A stretch of 64,000 nt of DNA from assembly GCF_004364775.1 (NCBI RefSeq), contig NZ_SOAL01000011.1, positions 144,552-208,551 of the forward strand. Reading direction: 5' to 3'. The stretch is from Comamonas sp. JUb58. Its GTDB lineage: Bacteria; Pseudomonadota; Gammaproteobacteria; Burkholderiales; Burkholderiaceae_C. Below the pieces are notes generated by a model. It saw nothing but the letters and a program-made list of their open reading frames with translations, ran no database searches and was not told the origin of the DNA. A program made the position numbers and the translations under genes. Numbering within the stretch: the stretch's first letter is position 1; every line of letters begins with the position of its first letter. Positions 1-8,313 of this stretch are shown here, piece by piece.

Positions 1-132
1 GTCTGCGCGGTCCGCAAGCCATGCCGATACCTGGCGGGCATGCAGTTCATCACAATCGATCAGCAAGATGCGGAACTGGGCCGCTGCCGGCGGGGTGAAC
101 TGCGCCTCGCCTAATTCCAGTATTTGCGCCAC
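1..132 (-). CDS. Receiver-domain response regulator, N-terminal fragment
   Basis: The open frame runs off the left edge. It starts at GTG 130-132, inside the end of the neighbouring barrel gene (22-base overlap), with a good Shine-Dalgarno (AGGTGGAG) about 5 bases upstream. After a short lead the visible residues read FRILLIDCDELHARQV, the beta-1 strand and acidic pocket typical of CheY-like receiver domains. Only about 44 residues are visible, so the output domain is unknown. The tight overlap with a YaiO-like outer-membrane gene suggests one transcript and perhaps a signalling role linked to envelope or exopolysaccharide. That role is inference. Confidence 0.5.
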   Translation of the reverse strand, partial: MAQILELGEAQFTPPAAAQFRILLIDCDELHARQVSAWLADRAD

Positions 133-1214
133 CCTAGCTCCACCTGCGTTTCACGATTGAGGGAAAGGTGCCGAATCGTTGCCAGAATGGCACCTTGCTG
201 ACCGACGGGGAGGACCGCGCGCCCATACACATCCGTTGCATTGGGAGAGGTGCCATGGCTGGTTCCAAGCACCCAGAGCATGTGACCGGGTCCTTGCCGT
301 ACCGCCTCCAGCGCCAAGGCGCGGCGGTGGGTGTCCTGGTCGATGTTGTGCTCCGAGTAGAGGCGCACCACAGCTTGCCAGCCTGCTCCCAGGCCGATGC
401 CCAAGCCCACATGGCGCAATTGCGACCGCCAACCAGAACCAAAGCTCTGTCGCAGTCCCCCGGACAAGAGCAGCCCCTCGGTGATCTGGTACTCGCCTTC
501 CATGCCCAGGCGTCGTTGCGTCGCAGTGTCATCTCGCTCGATATGTTCCGCGCTCAGCCGGATGCTGTAGTGCGACGGCACTTGCCATCGGTAGCCGATG
601 GCGGCCGAGGTTGAGGGTATCAAGCGACTGTCTGTCGGCCGGTCCAGAAGCCCGACATCGACACTGTTGCGCCGCAGGTCCACATCCAGAACCTGTCTCG
701 CATCAATGGCGGTGGAAAAGCCCAGGCTGCCACCCCAAAGCTTGCCGACATCGTTGCTGAGATAGCTCCCTTTGGCATCCAGTTGGTAGCGAAACACGTT
801 CTGGGACTGCGCAAGCCCTGCGAGGGCTTCTGCATTGTGCGGCTGGACATCGAGCGTTTGCCCAAAGCCCTGCTGTGCCTGCGCAACCTCATAGTCCGCC
901 AGAAGCACCCAGGCCATTCCATTTTTCGCCTCCAGGTCGGAGGGGTCCTCGGCGAGGATCTGTGCGTAGATGTCGCGCGCCTGCAAAAGCTGGCTCTGTG
1001 CCCTGGCCACCCGTGCAAGCCCCAAGAGCGCTGCGCGCTTGTCGCCCGGATTGCTGGATGCTGCGCTCTCCCCATAGGCCTGGCGTGCAAGCTCAAACCG
1101 GCCGGAGTGCTCGAAATTCTGCGCCCGTTCAAGGACTGACTGTTGAGCAGATGCTGCAAAAACGCTAGCTGCAGCAAGGGCTATGGATCCAGCCAACAGG
1201 GGTTTGAGGAACAT
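111..1214 (-). CDS. TPR-containing YaiO-type outer-membrane beta-barrel protein
   Basis: A 367-aa protein with a cleavable signal peptide (about residues 1-23, ending ASA-Q). Residues 28-140 form TPR-like helical repeats (ARQAYGESA, ARDIYAQILAEDP, LAGLAQSQNV). From about residue 145 there are alternating amphipathic strands ending in WRKYWN, as expected for an outer-membrane barrel of the YaiO/PgaA-like type. Such proteins often sit with polysaccharide or c-di-GMP genes, and here a receiver-domain gene overlaps the 3' end. The AT-rich stretch directly upstream (1235-1320) is a likely promoter. The exported ligand cannot be told from sequence. Confidence 0.75.
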   Translation of the reverse strand: MFLKPLLAGSIALAAASVFAASAQQSVLERAQNFEHSGRFELARQAYGESAASSNPGDKRAALLGLARVARAQSQLLQARDIYAQILAEDPSDLEAKNGMAWVLLADYEVAQAQQGFGQTLDVQPHNAEALAGLAQSQNVFRYQLDAKGSYLSNDVGKLWGGSLGFSTAIDARQVLDVDLRRNSVDVGLLDRPTDSRLIPSTSAAIGYRWQVPSHYSIRLSAEHIERDDTATQRRLGMEGEYQITEGLLLSGGLRQSFGSGWRSQLRHVGLGIGLGAGWQAVVRLYSEHNIDQDTHRRALALEAVRQGPGHMLWVLGTSHGTSPNATDVYGRAVLPVGQQGAILATIRHLSLNRETQVELGWRKYWN

Positions 1215-1737
1215 GGTGACGGCGCGATGGGTCAGAAATCAAAGTGCAAAAATTATTACAGAAAATATGAAAATTGTTCATTTCTTTACAATTTTCTATG
1301 GACTGAATGGTGAACAATTCTTTCCTGCGCTGCCGTCCCAGCGCATGTGATGTCATCCGGAATGGCCAGGTAGGGGGGCTGGGCGGCATCCTGCTTGGCC
1401 CTGCTGCCCAGACACGGCTTACGAGCGACTGCAATCGGCCGCTGCTGCCTGGGATAGAACATAGACCAAGCTGAGGCTCAGCGGGGACCTTGATGGGCTG
1501 GCTTGCAGATGCTGCGCCTATCGTCATCCCTTGCATGCAAAAAGCCGCTGGCGCTGGCTACAATCGCCCCCAGTCATAACCAATGGCCTGACCTCCGCAA
1601 GTAGCACGGTACCCCTCTTGGCGCACACCCGCGCAGGGTTTGCCAATCCGGAGCGCTGGCTGATCGCAGCGAACCGTGCTATCTCTTTTGATCCCTCGTT
1701 CTCATCGAATCCTGTGCCAGGCACCATGCGCGCATAG
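1215..1737. other. Intergenic region with AT-rich promoter zone, no gene seen
   Basis: This 523-base gap separates a leftward and a rightward gene, so both promoters should lie here. Bases 1235-1320 are strikingly AT-rich against the high-GC background and hold a perfect inverted repeat, listed separately. Bases 1690-1712 contain TTCTCATCGAAT, a weak match to half of a Fur site, in a plausible place for the sigma-factor gene. The open frames crossing the gap have no ribosome site or recognisable product. Confidence 0.5.
1272..1319. repeat. 9-bp perfect inverted repeat, possible operator
   Basis: AATTGTTCA at 1272-1280 is exactly mirrored by TGAACAATT at 1311-1319, with 30 bases between. It lies in the AT-rich zone upstream of the barrel gene. 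The arm spacing (39 bp centre to centre, nearly four helical turns) suits a protein-binding pair of half sites better than a terminator. The binding protein is unknown. Confidence 0.4.
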
Positions 1738-2373
1738 GTGGCGCAGCTTGGCAGCATGAACGCACGCGTCCCCAATGGCGATATGGCGCCCGATGGTGAC
1801 TCCCCGGCCAGCAGCGCCCTGGCGCGGACCTACCAGCGTCTGCGCGCGCCCTTGCAGCGCCTGCTGCGGCGGAGCACGGCGCGCAGGGAAGATGCCGAGG
1901 ACGGGGTGCAGGAGGTGTTTCTGCGCTATGCCGCCAGCAACAAGCAATTGCCTGAAGACGAGGAGGCCGCCTACCTGCATACGGCGGCGCGCAATGTCTC
2001 GCACACCGCTTGGCAGCAGGCCCAGCGGCGTGAGCGTGTTGAGGCGGTGTCGCTGGAGGATTGCAGCGAGATGGCCGAAGGGCTGGCCGCTGATGAGGCC
2101 AGCGATCCTCTGCATTGCGCCGAGCACAGCCAGCGCCTGGGCCTGATGGAGCAGGCACTGGCCGAACTGCCGGAGCGACGCCGCGAGGCCTTTGTGCTGC
2201 ATGCCATCGATGGGCTGACGCAGACCGAGGTCGCGGCGCGCATGGGCATCACACGCCGCATGGTCCACAACCATGTGACCCTGGCCTATGCCTATTGCCA
2301 GATGCGCGTGCAGTACCGCAGCGCCGAAGACATGAAGCTCGCCCAGGCCCTGCAAGCGGAGGCCACGCCATGA
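1738..2373 (+). CDS. FecI-type ECF RNA polymerase sigma factor (cluster 1)
   Basis: A 211-aa ECF sigma factor of the iron-starvation group. Region 2 is seen in LLRRSTARREDAEDGVQEVF; region 4 in LAELPERRREAFVLHAIDGL followed by the helix-turn-helix TQTEVAARMGITRRMVHNHV. In this family the sigma factor is released when the outer-membrane receptor signals through FecR, then transcribes the receptor gene. The FecR gene overlaps its stop (ATGA), and a receptor with a signalling domain follows, so this is a complete surface-signalling unit. The start is GTG 1738; ATG 1756 is an equally plausible alternative giving 205 aa. Confidence 0.88.
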   Translation: MAQLGSMNARVPNGDMAPDGDSPASSALARTYQRLRAPLQRLLRRSTARREDAEDGVQEVFLRYAASNKQLPEDEEAAYLHTAARNVSHTAWQQAQRRERVEAVSLEDCSEMAEGLAADEASDPLHCAEHSQRLGLMEQALAELPERRREAFVLHAIDGLTQTEVAARMGITRRMVHNHVTLAYAYCQMRVQYRSAEDMKLAQALQAEATP

Positions 2374-3407
2374 CCCCCCTCAACCCTGAACTGGCGCAGC
2401 GCCACCAACGAGCTGCCGATTATTTTGTGCGGCGGCGTGAGCACGACTGGACGGGTGCCGACGAGCGCGAGCTCAACGCCTGGCTCAGCGATCCGGTCAA
2501 CCGCAGCATTTTTGAAGACCTGAGCCGCGTGGCGCTGGATCTGCGGCATATTCCACGTCCGCGCCTGGCATCGGATCCCCCCCTGCACAGCAAGGCCAGC
2601 GCTTCTGAAACTGCAGGCCGCGACACGGCGGAATCGGCAGTTGGCGGCAGCGGTGCTGCCACCTGGCAGCCCAGGCGCCGTGCCCTGGCGCCAGCGCTGC
2701 TGGCCGCCGTGCTGATGGCCGGTGGGGGCTGGTACGGGTGGCGCAATCACGCCAGCTATGAACTGACAGTGGCCACCGGCCCGGGCGAGACGCGCGAGGT
2801 CGATCTGCCCGATGGCAGCCAGGTGGCGCTCAACTTCAGCAGCAGCCTGCGGGTGCGTTACTACCCGGGGCGCCGCGAGACCGAACTTGGCGCCGGCGAG
2901 GCCTTTTTTAGGGTCGCCCATGATGCCAACCGACCCTTTACCGTGGACAGCGGCAACAGCCGGGTGCGCGTGGTGGGCACGGCCTTCAATGTGCGGGCGG
3001 GGCCGCCTCAGCTCACGGTCAAGGTGCTGGAGGGCAAGGTCGAGGTGCGGCCTGACCGCCACCGTGATGACCTGCGCGCACTGCTGTTGACTGCGGGTGG
3101 CGGCGTCAGCATTGAGCCGGCCACGGGCCAGTACACGGCACTTGCGGCACCTGCGGGCACGGTGGGCGACTGGCGCAATGGCCAACTGGTGTTTGAGCAG
3201 GCTGCGCTGGCCGAGGTGGCTGCCGAGCTCTCCCGCTACCTGGGCGAGCCTGTGGCGGTCGAAGGCGCAGCGCTGGGCAAGCTGGCGGTATCGGGCATGG
3301 TCATCACCAGCGCGCCAGCGGCTTTTTTGCGCTCGCTGCCTGATCTGTTGCCGGTGCGGGTGGACCGGGCAGCACAGGGCGGATGGCGGATTCGCCCGCG
3401 CGGCTAA
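2370..3407 (+). CDS. FecR-family anti-sigma/transmembrane signal regulator (cluster 1)
   Basis: 345 aa. The N-terminal cytoplasmic DUF4880-like part (residues 1-60, with LNAWLSDPVNRSIFEDLSRV) would bind the sigma factor. One membrane helix follows near residues 108-127 (LAPALLAAVLMAGGGWYGW). The periplasmic FecR domain is marked by TGPGETREVDLPDGSQVALN and VVGTAFNVR. The C-terminal region would contact the receptor signalling domain. The start ATG overlaps the sigma stop by ATGA, indicating translational coupling. The open frame extends upstream to 2115, but that part is out-of-frame overlap with the sigma gene and is not used. Confidence 0.88.
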   Translation: MTPLNPELAQRHQRAADYFVRRREHDWTGADERELNAWLSDPVNRSIFEDLSRVALDLRHIPRPRLASDPPLHSKASASETAGRDTAESAVGGSGAATWQPRRRALAPALLAAVLMAGGGWYGWRNHASYELTVATGPGETREVDLPDGSQVALNFSSSLRVRYYPGRRETELGAGEAFFRVAHDANRPFTVDSGNSRVRVVGTAFNVRAGPPQLTVKVLEGKVEVRPDRHRDDLRALLLTAGGGVSIEPATGQYTALAAPAGTVGDWRNGQLVFEQAALAEVAAELSRYLGEPVAVEGAALGKLAVSGMVITSAPAAFLRSLPDLLPVRVDRAAQGGWRIRPRG

Positions 3408-3724
3408 TGTAAATAAACGTAAATAGACCGGAATTTTTGCGCCCGGACGTTCCCACTTTGCTGCTGGCAACGGTTGATCCAGGTAGGGGGCAGCATTTTT
3501 GCCCCGAGGTTGCCAGCCAGTGCCTGCCCGCAGCAGATCAGCCAACAGCCATCACGACCGCGCGGTGCGCGTTGTCAGTGCTGATTTGTGGGAGGTCTGG
3601 TCAAGGCCTGGGCGTGCTGCCTGTCTGGGCTGCATGCCCGATCCCGATCTGCCGTTCTGACAATTCGCTGCGCTGCGCATTCGGCCCCCGTGGGCAACAA
3701 AAACGGATAACGCAGGATTTGGAC
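3408..3724. other. Intergenic region between FecR and receptor genes
   Basis: This is a 317-base gap. It opens with two GTAAAT direct repeats (3409-3414 and 3419-3424, 10 bp apart), a plausible ECF promoter zone for the receptor gene. The receptor reading frame stays open back to 3437, but the signal-peptide start at 3725 with its own ribosome site (AGGA at 3713-3716) is far more likely. No other gene is seen. Confidence 0.4.
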
Positions 3725-6184
3725 ATGCGAGCAAAGCAGCATTTGAGGGGCGCCATTGCCAGTGGCGCATTGGCAGGACAGGTTCAGCGCGGTGGCGCGC
3801 GCAGTTGGCAGCCAGCCGCAGCGGCCTGGTGGGTCGCGGTGGCGGTTGCCGCCATGGCGGCACCGGCGCAGGCCCAGGAAGCGGTTGCCTTTGATATTCC
3901 GGCGCAGCCGCTGGCTGGCGCCTTGCGGGTGTTTTCGCAGCAGGCCAAGCAGCAGGTGTTGTTTGACCAGGCCACCGTGGCAGGGCGCTCAGCACCAGCG
4001 CTGCAGGCGGCGCTGACGCCCCGGCAGGCACTCGACCGCTTGCTGGCCGGTACCGGCATCGTGGTCGTCCAATCGCAGCCAGGCGCATTCACGCTGAAGG
4101 CAGCCCCGCCCGCCACACCACAGGCAACGACCACCACGCTGGCAACGGTGACCGTGACCGCCCAGGCCGAGCGCGAGACCGCAACCGGCCCGGTCGGTGG
4201 CCTGGTTGCCAAGCGCAGCGCCACGGCTTCCAAGACCGACACGCCGCTGATCGAGATGCCGCAATCGATCTCGGTGATTCCGGCAGAGCAGATGGAGCTG
4301 CTCAAGCCCCGGGATGTGGCAGAAGCGCTGACCTACACCGCCGGCATCAACCGCGCCGCCTGGGTGGACCGCGTCTCGGACCAGTTTGTGGTGCGGGGCT
4401 TTACCAGCACCCAGCCTTATCTGGACGGCATGCGCTACCAGGTCGGCATCTACGACGGCCAGATGGAGCCCTATGGGCTGGAGCGGGTGGAGGTGCTCAA
4501 GGGGGCTGCCTCCACCTTGTACGGCTCCTTGCCGCCGGGCGGGCTGATCAATGCCATCAGCAAGCAGCCCACGACGGAACCGCTGCGCGAGATTGCCACT
4601 GATATCGGCAGCTTCAAGCGCAAGCAGGTCTCGGCAGACTTCGGCGGTGCGCTGAACGAGGACAAGACCTGGTCGTACCGGCTGACCACGGTGCTGCGCG
4701 ACAGTGATGCACCGCAGGACCACACCAATGATGACCGCGCCTATATCGCGGGCTCCTTGCGCTGGCGCCCCGATGCCGCTACCACCTTGACCTTGCGCGC
4801 CGAGTACCAGCGCGATGGCACGGTGTATCCGGCCGGCTACCCGCTTTACGGCACGGTCTATGCCAGCCCCTATGGCGAGATCCCCACCAGCCGCTTTATC
4901 GGCGAGCCCGGCTTTGACAGCTTTGATGTGAACCGCAAGGTGCTGGGCTATCTGCTGGAGCGCGATCTGAGCGATTCCCTCAAGCTGCGCCACGGCCTGC
5001 GCTATTACCAGGGCAGCATCCACCGGCGCGAGACCTGGGCGCGCAACTACTTTGGCTTTACCAGCGACCAGCGCAGCTTCACGCGCCGTGGCCATGAGCG
5101 CTACCAGACCTCCAAGGGCGTGACGATGGACACCTCCTTGCAGTCCACGTTCCAGACCGGCCCGGTGCAGCACACGGCGCTCGTGGGCCTGGACTATTCC
5201 AAGACCACCTGGCGGGACGAGTACTACATCTACACCATGCCGGACCTGGATCTGTTCGATCCTGTCTACGGTGGCACCATCGGTCCGCAACAGCGCTCGG
5301 ACAGCAACTGGGGCCAGCGCAACATCAAGCAGACGGGGCTGTATCTGCAAGACCAGATGAAGATCGGTGAGCGCTGGGTGCTGCTGGCGGGTGGCCGGCA
5401 GGACCATGTGCGCTACGACGACTACAACCCGCTGACCGGTACGGTGGCGGCCGATGGCGAGAAGTCCGGCAAGTTCAGCGGCCGCCTGGGTGTGGTCTAT
5501 CTGGCTCCCAACGGCCTGGCGCCCTTTGCCGGCTTCAGCCAGTCCTTCCAGCCCCAGGCGGGCTCGGATCGCCTGGGCGCGCGCTTCAAGCCGACCGAAG
5601 GCGAGCAGTATGAAGTGGGTCTGCGCTACCAGCCGCCAGGCTCGGACACCCTGGTCAGTGCCGCCATCTACCAGCTCACCCAGAAGAACGTGACGGTCTC
5701 CGACCCGTTTGACAACAGCTTCAGCGTGCAAATGGGCGAGGTGCGCTCACGCGGCTTGGAGCTGGAGGCACGCACCCGCCTGGGCCGCCATGCCAACCTG
5801 ATCGCTGCCTACTCCTACACCGATGCGCGCACCGTCAAAAGCAGCCCTTTGACGCCGGACGAAGAGGGCAAGCGATCCGCCTATACCCCCCGCCACCAGC
5901 TATCCGCCTGGGCTGACTACGGCTTTGGCGCTTTCGACATGCCTGGGCTGCGCATTGGCGCTGGCGCCCGTTACACCGGGGCCACGCGCGAGCAGGGCAG
6001 CAGCTTATCTCTGCCGGGCTATGTGTTGTTTGATGCGATGGTCAGCTACACCACCGGGCCCTGGAAACTGGCACTGAATATGAAGAACGTGGCGGACAAG
6101 CGCTATGTCACCTCTTGCTCGTACCACACCTGTTTCCTGGGCGAGCCGCGCACGGTGATCCTGTCTGCGGCTTACCGCTGGTAG
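3725..6184 (+). CDS. TonB-dependent siderophore receptor with N-terminal signalling (STN) domain (cluster 1)
   Basis: 819 aa. A long signal peptide ends AAPAQAQ near residue 49. The secretin/TonB N-terminal domain follows at about 50-102 (FDIPAQPLAGALRVFSQQ, then TPRQALDRLLAGTGI). Next come a short linker, the plug (PLIEMPQSISVIP, VEVLKGAASTLYGSLPPGGLIN) and a 22-strand-type barrel ending in the terminal aromatic YRW. It is FpvA/FecA-like in layout: it imports a ferric siderophore across the outer membrane with TonB energy and signals through the STN domain to the FecR encoded upstream. The siderophore cannot be identified by eye. Confidence 0.9.
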   Translation: MRAKQHLRGAIASGALAGQVQRGGARSWQPAAAAWWVAVAVAAMAAPAQAQEAVAFDIPAQPLAGALRVFSQQAKQQVLFDQATVAGRSAPALQAALTPRQALDRLLAGTGIVVVQSQPGAFTLKAAPPATPQATTTTLATVTVTAQAERETATGPVGGLVAKRSATASKTDTPLIEMPQSISVIPAEQMELLKPRDVAEALTYTAGINRAAWVDRVSDQFVVRGFTSTQPYLDGMRYQVGIYDGQMEPYGLERVEVLKGAASTLYGSLPPGGLINAISKQPTTEPLREIATDIGSFKRKQVSADFGGALNEDKTWSYRLTTVLRDSDAPQDHTNDDRAYIAGSLRWRPDAATTLTLRAEYQRDGTVYPAGYPLYGTVYASPYGEIPTSRFIGEPGFDSFDVNRKVLGYLLERDLSDSLKLRHGLRYYQGSIHRRETWARNYFGFTSDQRSFTRRGHERYQTSKGVTMDTSLQSTFQTGPVQHTALVGLDYSKTTWRDEYYIYTMPDLDLFDPVYGGTIGPQQRSDSNWGQRNIKQTGLYLQDQMKIGERWVLLAGGRQDHVRYDDYNPLTGTVAADGEKSGKFSGRLGVVYLAPNGLAPFAGFSQSFQPQAGSDRLGARFKPTEGEQYEVGLRYQPPGSDTLVSAAIYQLTQKNVTVSDPFDNSFSVQMGEVRSRGLELEARTRLGRHANLIAAYSYTDARTVKSSPLTPDEEGKRSAYTPRHQLSAWADYGFGAFDMPGLRIGAGARYTGATREQGSSLSLPGYVLFDAMVSYTTGPWKLALNMKNVADKRYVTSCSYHTCFLGEPRTVILSAAYRW

Positions 6185-6257
6185 CGAATGCCCGGGCCGC
6201 CTGGCCGCAGCGATGTGGCCGGCGGTCTGTGAAGGAGGCCTTTTCTGGCCACTGGTA

Positions 6258-6279
6258 GATAAGATGAATTCTCATTTGC
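6258..6279. promoter_or_regulatory. Putative Fur box upstream of cluster 2 sigma gene
   Basis: Read on the minus strand, the site is GCAAATGAGAATTCATCTTATC. It keeps the two inverted halves of the classical Fur consensus (AATGA-AAT, CAT-TTATC). It sits immediately upstream of a perfect TATAAT (6283-6288), so iron-loaded Fur would block this promoter. This matches iron-repressed control of the downstream sigma/FecR/receptor genes. Confidence 0.65.
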
Positions 6280-6286
6280 ATTTATA

Positions 6287-6943
6287 ATGTTCGGCTTACC
6301 GTCTCGCTACGCGCTACAGATCCAGCGGCCGCCACATCTTGCTTGCCACCTGACGGGCAATACCAATGCACCTGATGGGGCTCGATCCGCTGTGGCTGCG
6401 CATGCTTACTACAAAGAACTGCTGAACTTCTGCGCCCGCACTTTGAAAAACCGCGACTCGGCGGCCGATCTGGTGCAGGAGGCCTATGTGCGCCTCTTTG
6501 GCGTGCAGCAGTCGGGCACCCAGGTGGCAGATCCGCGCGCGCTGCTGTTCCGCACGGCGCGCAATCTGCTGACGGACGAGTACCGGCGCGAGCAGGTGCG
6601 CAGCCACCAAAGCCTGGAAGCGCTGGACGAAGCGCAGCAGCCCCTGGCACCCAGGCACCTGCAACCCGAGGAGGTGCTGGCCTTCAGCCAGTATGCGAGG
6701 GCCGTTTACCTGGCGATTGAGAGCCTGCCACCGCGCTGCCGCGAGGCCTTTGTCTTGAACCGTTTCGATGGCCTGTCGCACCAGCAAGTGGCCGAGCACA
6801 TGGGCATCTCCCGCAATATGGTGGCCCAGCATGTGATCCGTGCGGTCCTGGTCTGCAAGGCCTGTGATGACCGTTTCCATGGCCGTGCCGCCGACGCAGC
6901 GCCCGCTGGCCATGGCGCCGGTACAAAGGTTCAGCACCCATGA
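6287..6943 (+). CDS. FecI-type ECF RNA polymerase sigma factor (cluster 2)
   Basis: An ECF sigma factor with region 2 (LLNFCARTLKNRDSAADLVQ) and region 4 (IESLPPRCREAFVLNRFDGL, then the helix-turn-helix SHQQVAEHMGISRNMVAQHV). It pairs with the FecR gene that overlaps its stop (ATGA). The start is uncertain. ATG 6287 overlaps a perfect TATAAT -10 box at 6283-6288, so the transcript probably begins downstream of it. GTG 6392 would then be the natural start, giving about 183 aa, nearer the family length, with DAYYKELL-like residues at its N-terminus. Function: drives the receptor gene when its siderophore is present. Confidence 0.87.
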   Translation: MFGLPSRYALQIQRPPHLACHLTGNTNAPDGARSAVAAHAYYKELLNFCARTLKNRDSAADLVQEAYVRLFGVQQSGTQVADPRALLFRTARNLLTDEYRREQVRSHQSLEALDEAQQPLAPRHLQPEEVLAFSQYARAVYLAIESLPPRCREAFVLNRFDGLSHQQVAEHMGISRNMVAQHVIRAVLVCKACDDRFHGRAADAAPAGHGAGTKVQHP

Positions 6944-8145
6944 GCCAGCCAGAGTTCCACCACCGCCACAGCGCGCCCAGCAGATCGCTGCCAGCTTCCC
7001 ACCAGGAGGCGGCGGATGCGCGCGACTATGCCGAGTTCATTGCCGGCCAGGATCCGCTGGAGGTTGAGGCCATCGGCTGGATGGTGCGCCGCCAGGATGG
7101 GCTGACCGCCGAGGAAGAGGCCGAGTTGCAGGAATGGTTGGAGGCCGATCCCGAACATGCCAAGGCCTTGGAGCAGGCCGAAGGCGTATGGGGCCGCATG
7201 GATGAGTTGCCAGAAGAGGGCGTGGATGCGCTGAAGGCGGGCTTGCCACCCAGCGCTGAAGGCCCAGCACCCCTGGCGCTGCCACCGATGGCGGACAGCG
7301 CCGCTGCCGATGAGAGACGTCGCCCATCAGGTGCGCCAAGCTCGCCCGGCCGCCGCGCCTGGTTGGCCAACCTGGGCTGGCTGGTTCCCCAGGCTGGCGT
7401 GGCCGCTGTCGCGCTGGGCGTGGTGGGCAGCGGCTGGTATGGCTGGACTATCTGGCAGCAGCAGCCGACCTTTACGCAAAGCCTGGCTACCGCCCGTGGC
7501 GAGCAGCGGCAGGTACAACTGCCCGATGGCAGTACCTTATGGCTGGACACCGCCACACAGGCGGAGGTCCGCCTGTTCCGCCAGCGCCGCGAGGTGCGGC
7601 TGCTGGAGGGCCAGGCCTTCTTCAGCGTACAGCCCAACAGCGCCCAGCCGTTTGATGTGCTGGCGGGTGCCACGCGTGTCACTGTCGTGGGCACGCGCTT
7701 CTCGGTGCGCAATACGCGCCGTGGGCTGGGGGATGAGGGCCAAGTCAGCGTGGCGGTGGAGCAGGGCCGCGTGCGCGTAGCCAGCCGCCAAAGCACGCAG
7801 GAGCTGGCGGGTGCAGCGGTGGAACTGGTTGCTGGCCAGTCGGTGACTGCCGACGCCAGCGGCAAGCCCGGGGCGGTAAAGACGGAGGCGGCGCCTGCTG
7901 CCAACTGGCGCGAAGGCCGGATCAGCTTTAGCGGAACCTCGCTGGGCCAGGCCGTGGCCGAGTTTGAGCGCTATGGCGAAACGGGCCTGGTTATCCGCGA
8001 CCCAGCGGTAGGCGCACTCAAGGTACATGGCAGTTTTGAGTTGCGGCAAGTCGCAGCCTTCACCCGGGCCTTGCCCAAGGTGCTGCCGGTGCGCTTGGTG
8101 CCCAAGGATGGCAAGACGGAAATCACCGCTGCACGTGGCGGTTGA
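6940..8145 (+). CDS. FecR-family anti-sigma/transmembrane signal regulator (cluster 2)
   Basis: 401 aa, longer than cluster 1 FecR. Residues 35-85 are the DUF4880-like cytoplasmic part (IGWMVRRQDGLTAEEEAELQ, WLEADPEHAKALEQAEGVWG), followed by a low-complexity linker. A membrane helix lies near 147-168 (GVAAVALGVVGSGWYGWTIW). The periplasmic FecR domain contains TARGEQRQVQLPDGSTLWLD and VVGTRFSVRN. The start overlaps the sigma stop by ATGA. It carries the signal from the periplasm to the sigma factor just upstream. The true partner receptor should be the one at 8314. Confidence 0.88.
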   Translation: MSQPEFHHRHSAPSRSLPASHQEAADARDYAEFIAGQDPLEVEAIGWMVRRQDGLTAEEEAELQEWLEADPEHAKALEQAEGVWGRMDELPEEGVDALKAGLPPSAEGPAPLALPPMADSAAADERRRPSGAPSSPGRRAWLANLGWLVPQAGVAAVALGVVGSGWYGWTIWQQQPTFTQSLATARGEQRQVQLPDGSTLWLDTATQAEVRLFRQRREVRLLEGQAFFSVQPNSAQPFDVLAGATRVTVVGTRFSVRNTRRGLGDEGQVSVAVEQGRVRVASRQSTQELAGAAVELVAGQSVTADASGKPGAVKTEAAPAANWREGRISFSGTSLGQAVAEFERYGETGLVIRDPAVGALKVHGSFELRQVAAFTRALPKVLPVRLVPKDGKTEITAARGG

Positions 8146-8313
8146 GGCAATGGTTGAAGCGGCGGCGGGACGGCGCAAATGCAGAGCATGGAGCGGGGAT
8201 GGGACGGAGGCAAAAAATTTTCAAGAATTTGTTGGCGGCGACCTCAACACCTTGGCGCCCCCTACGTCAGCACAGCTAGGAACCCTATTTTTCTACTGTG
8301 GAGATCGCCTTTC

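Noticed and set aside
1165..1536. A 123-codon minus-strand frame upstream of the barrel gene
   Set aside because: It overlaps the start of the barrel gene and the AT-rich promoter. Composition and the missing ribosome site argue against coding.
3989..5731. A 580-codon minus-strand frame opposite the first receptor
   Set aside because: It mirrors a clear TonB receptor and shows shadow composition (His/Gln/Gly/Ala-rich, no motif).
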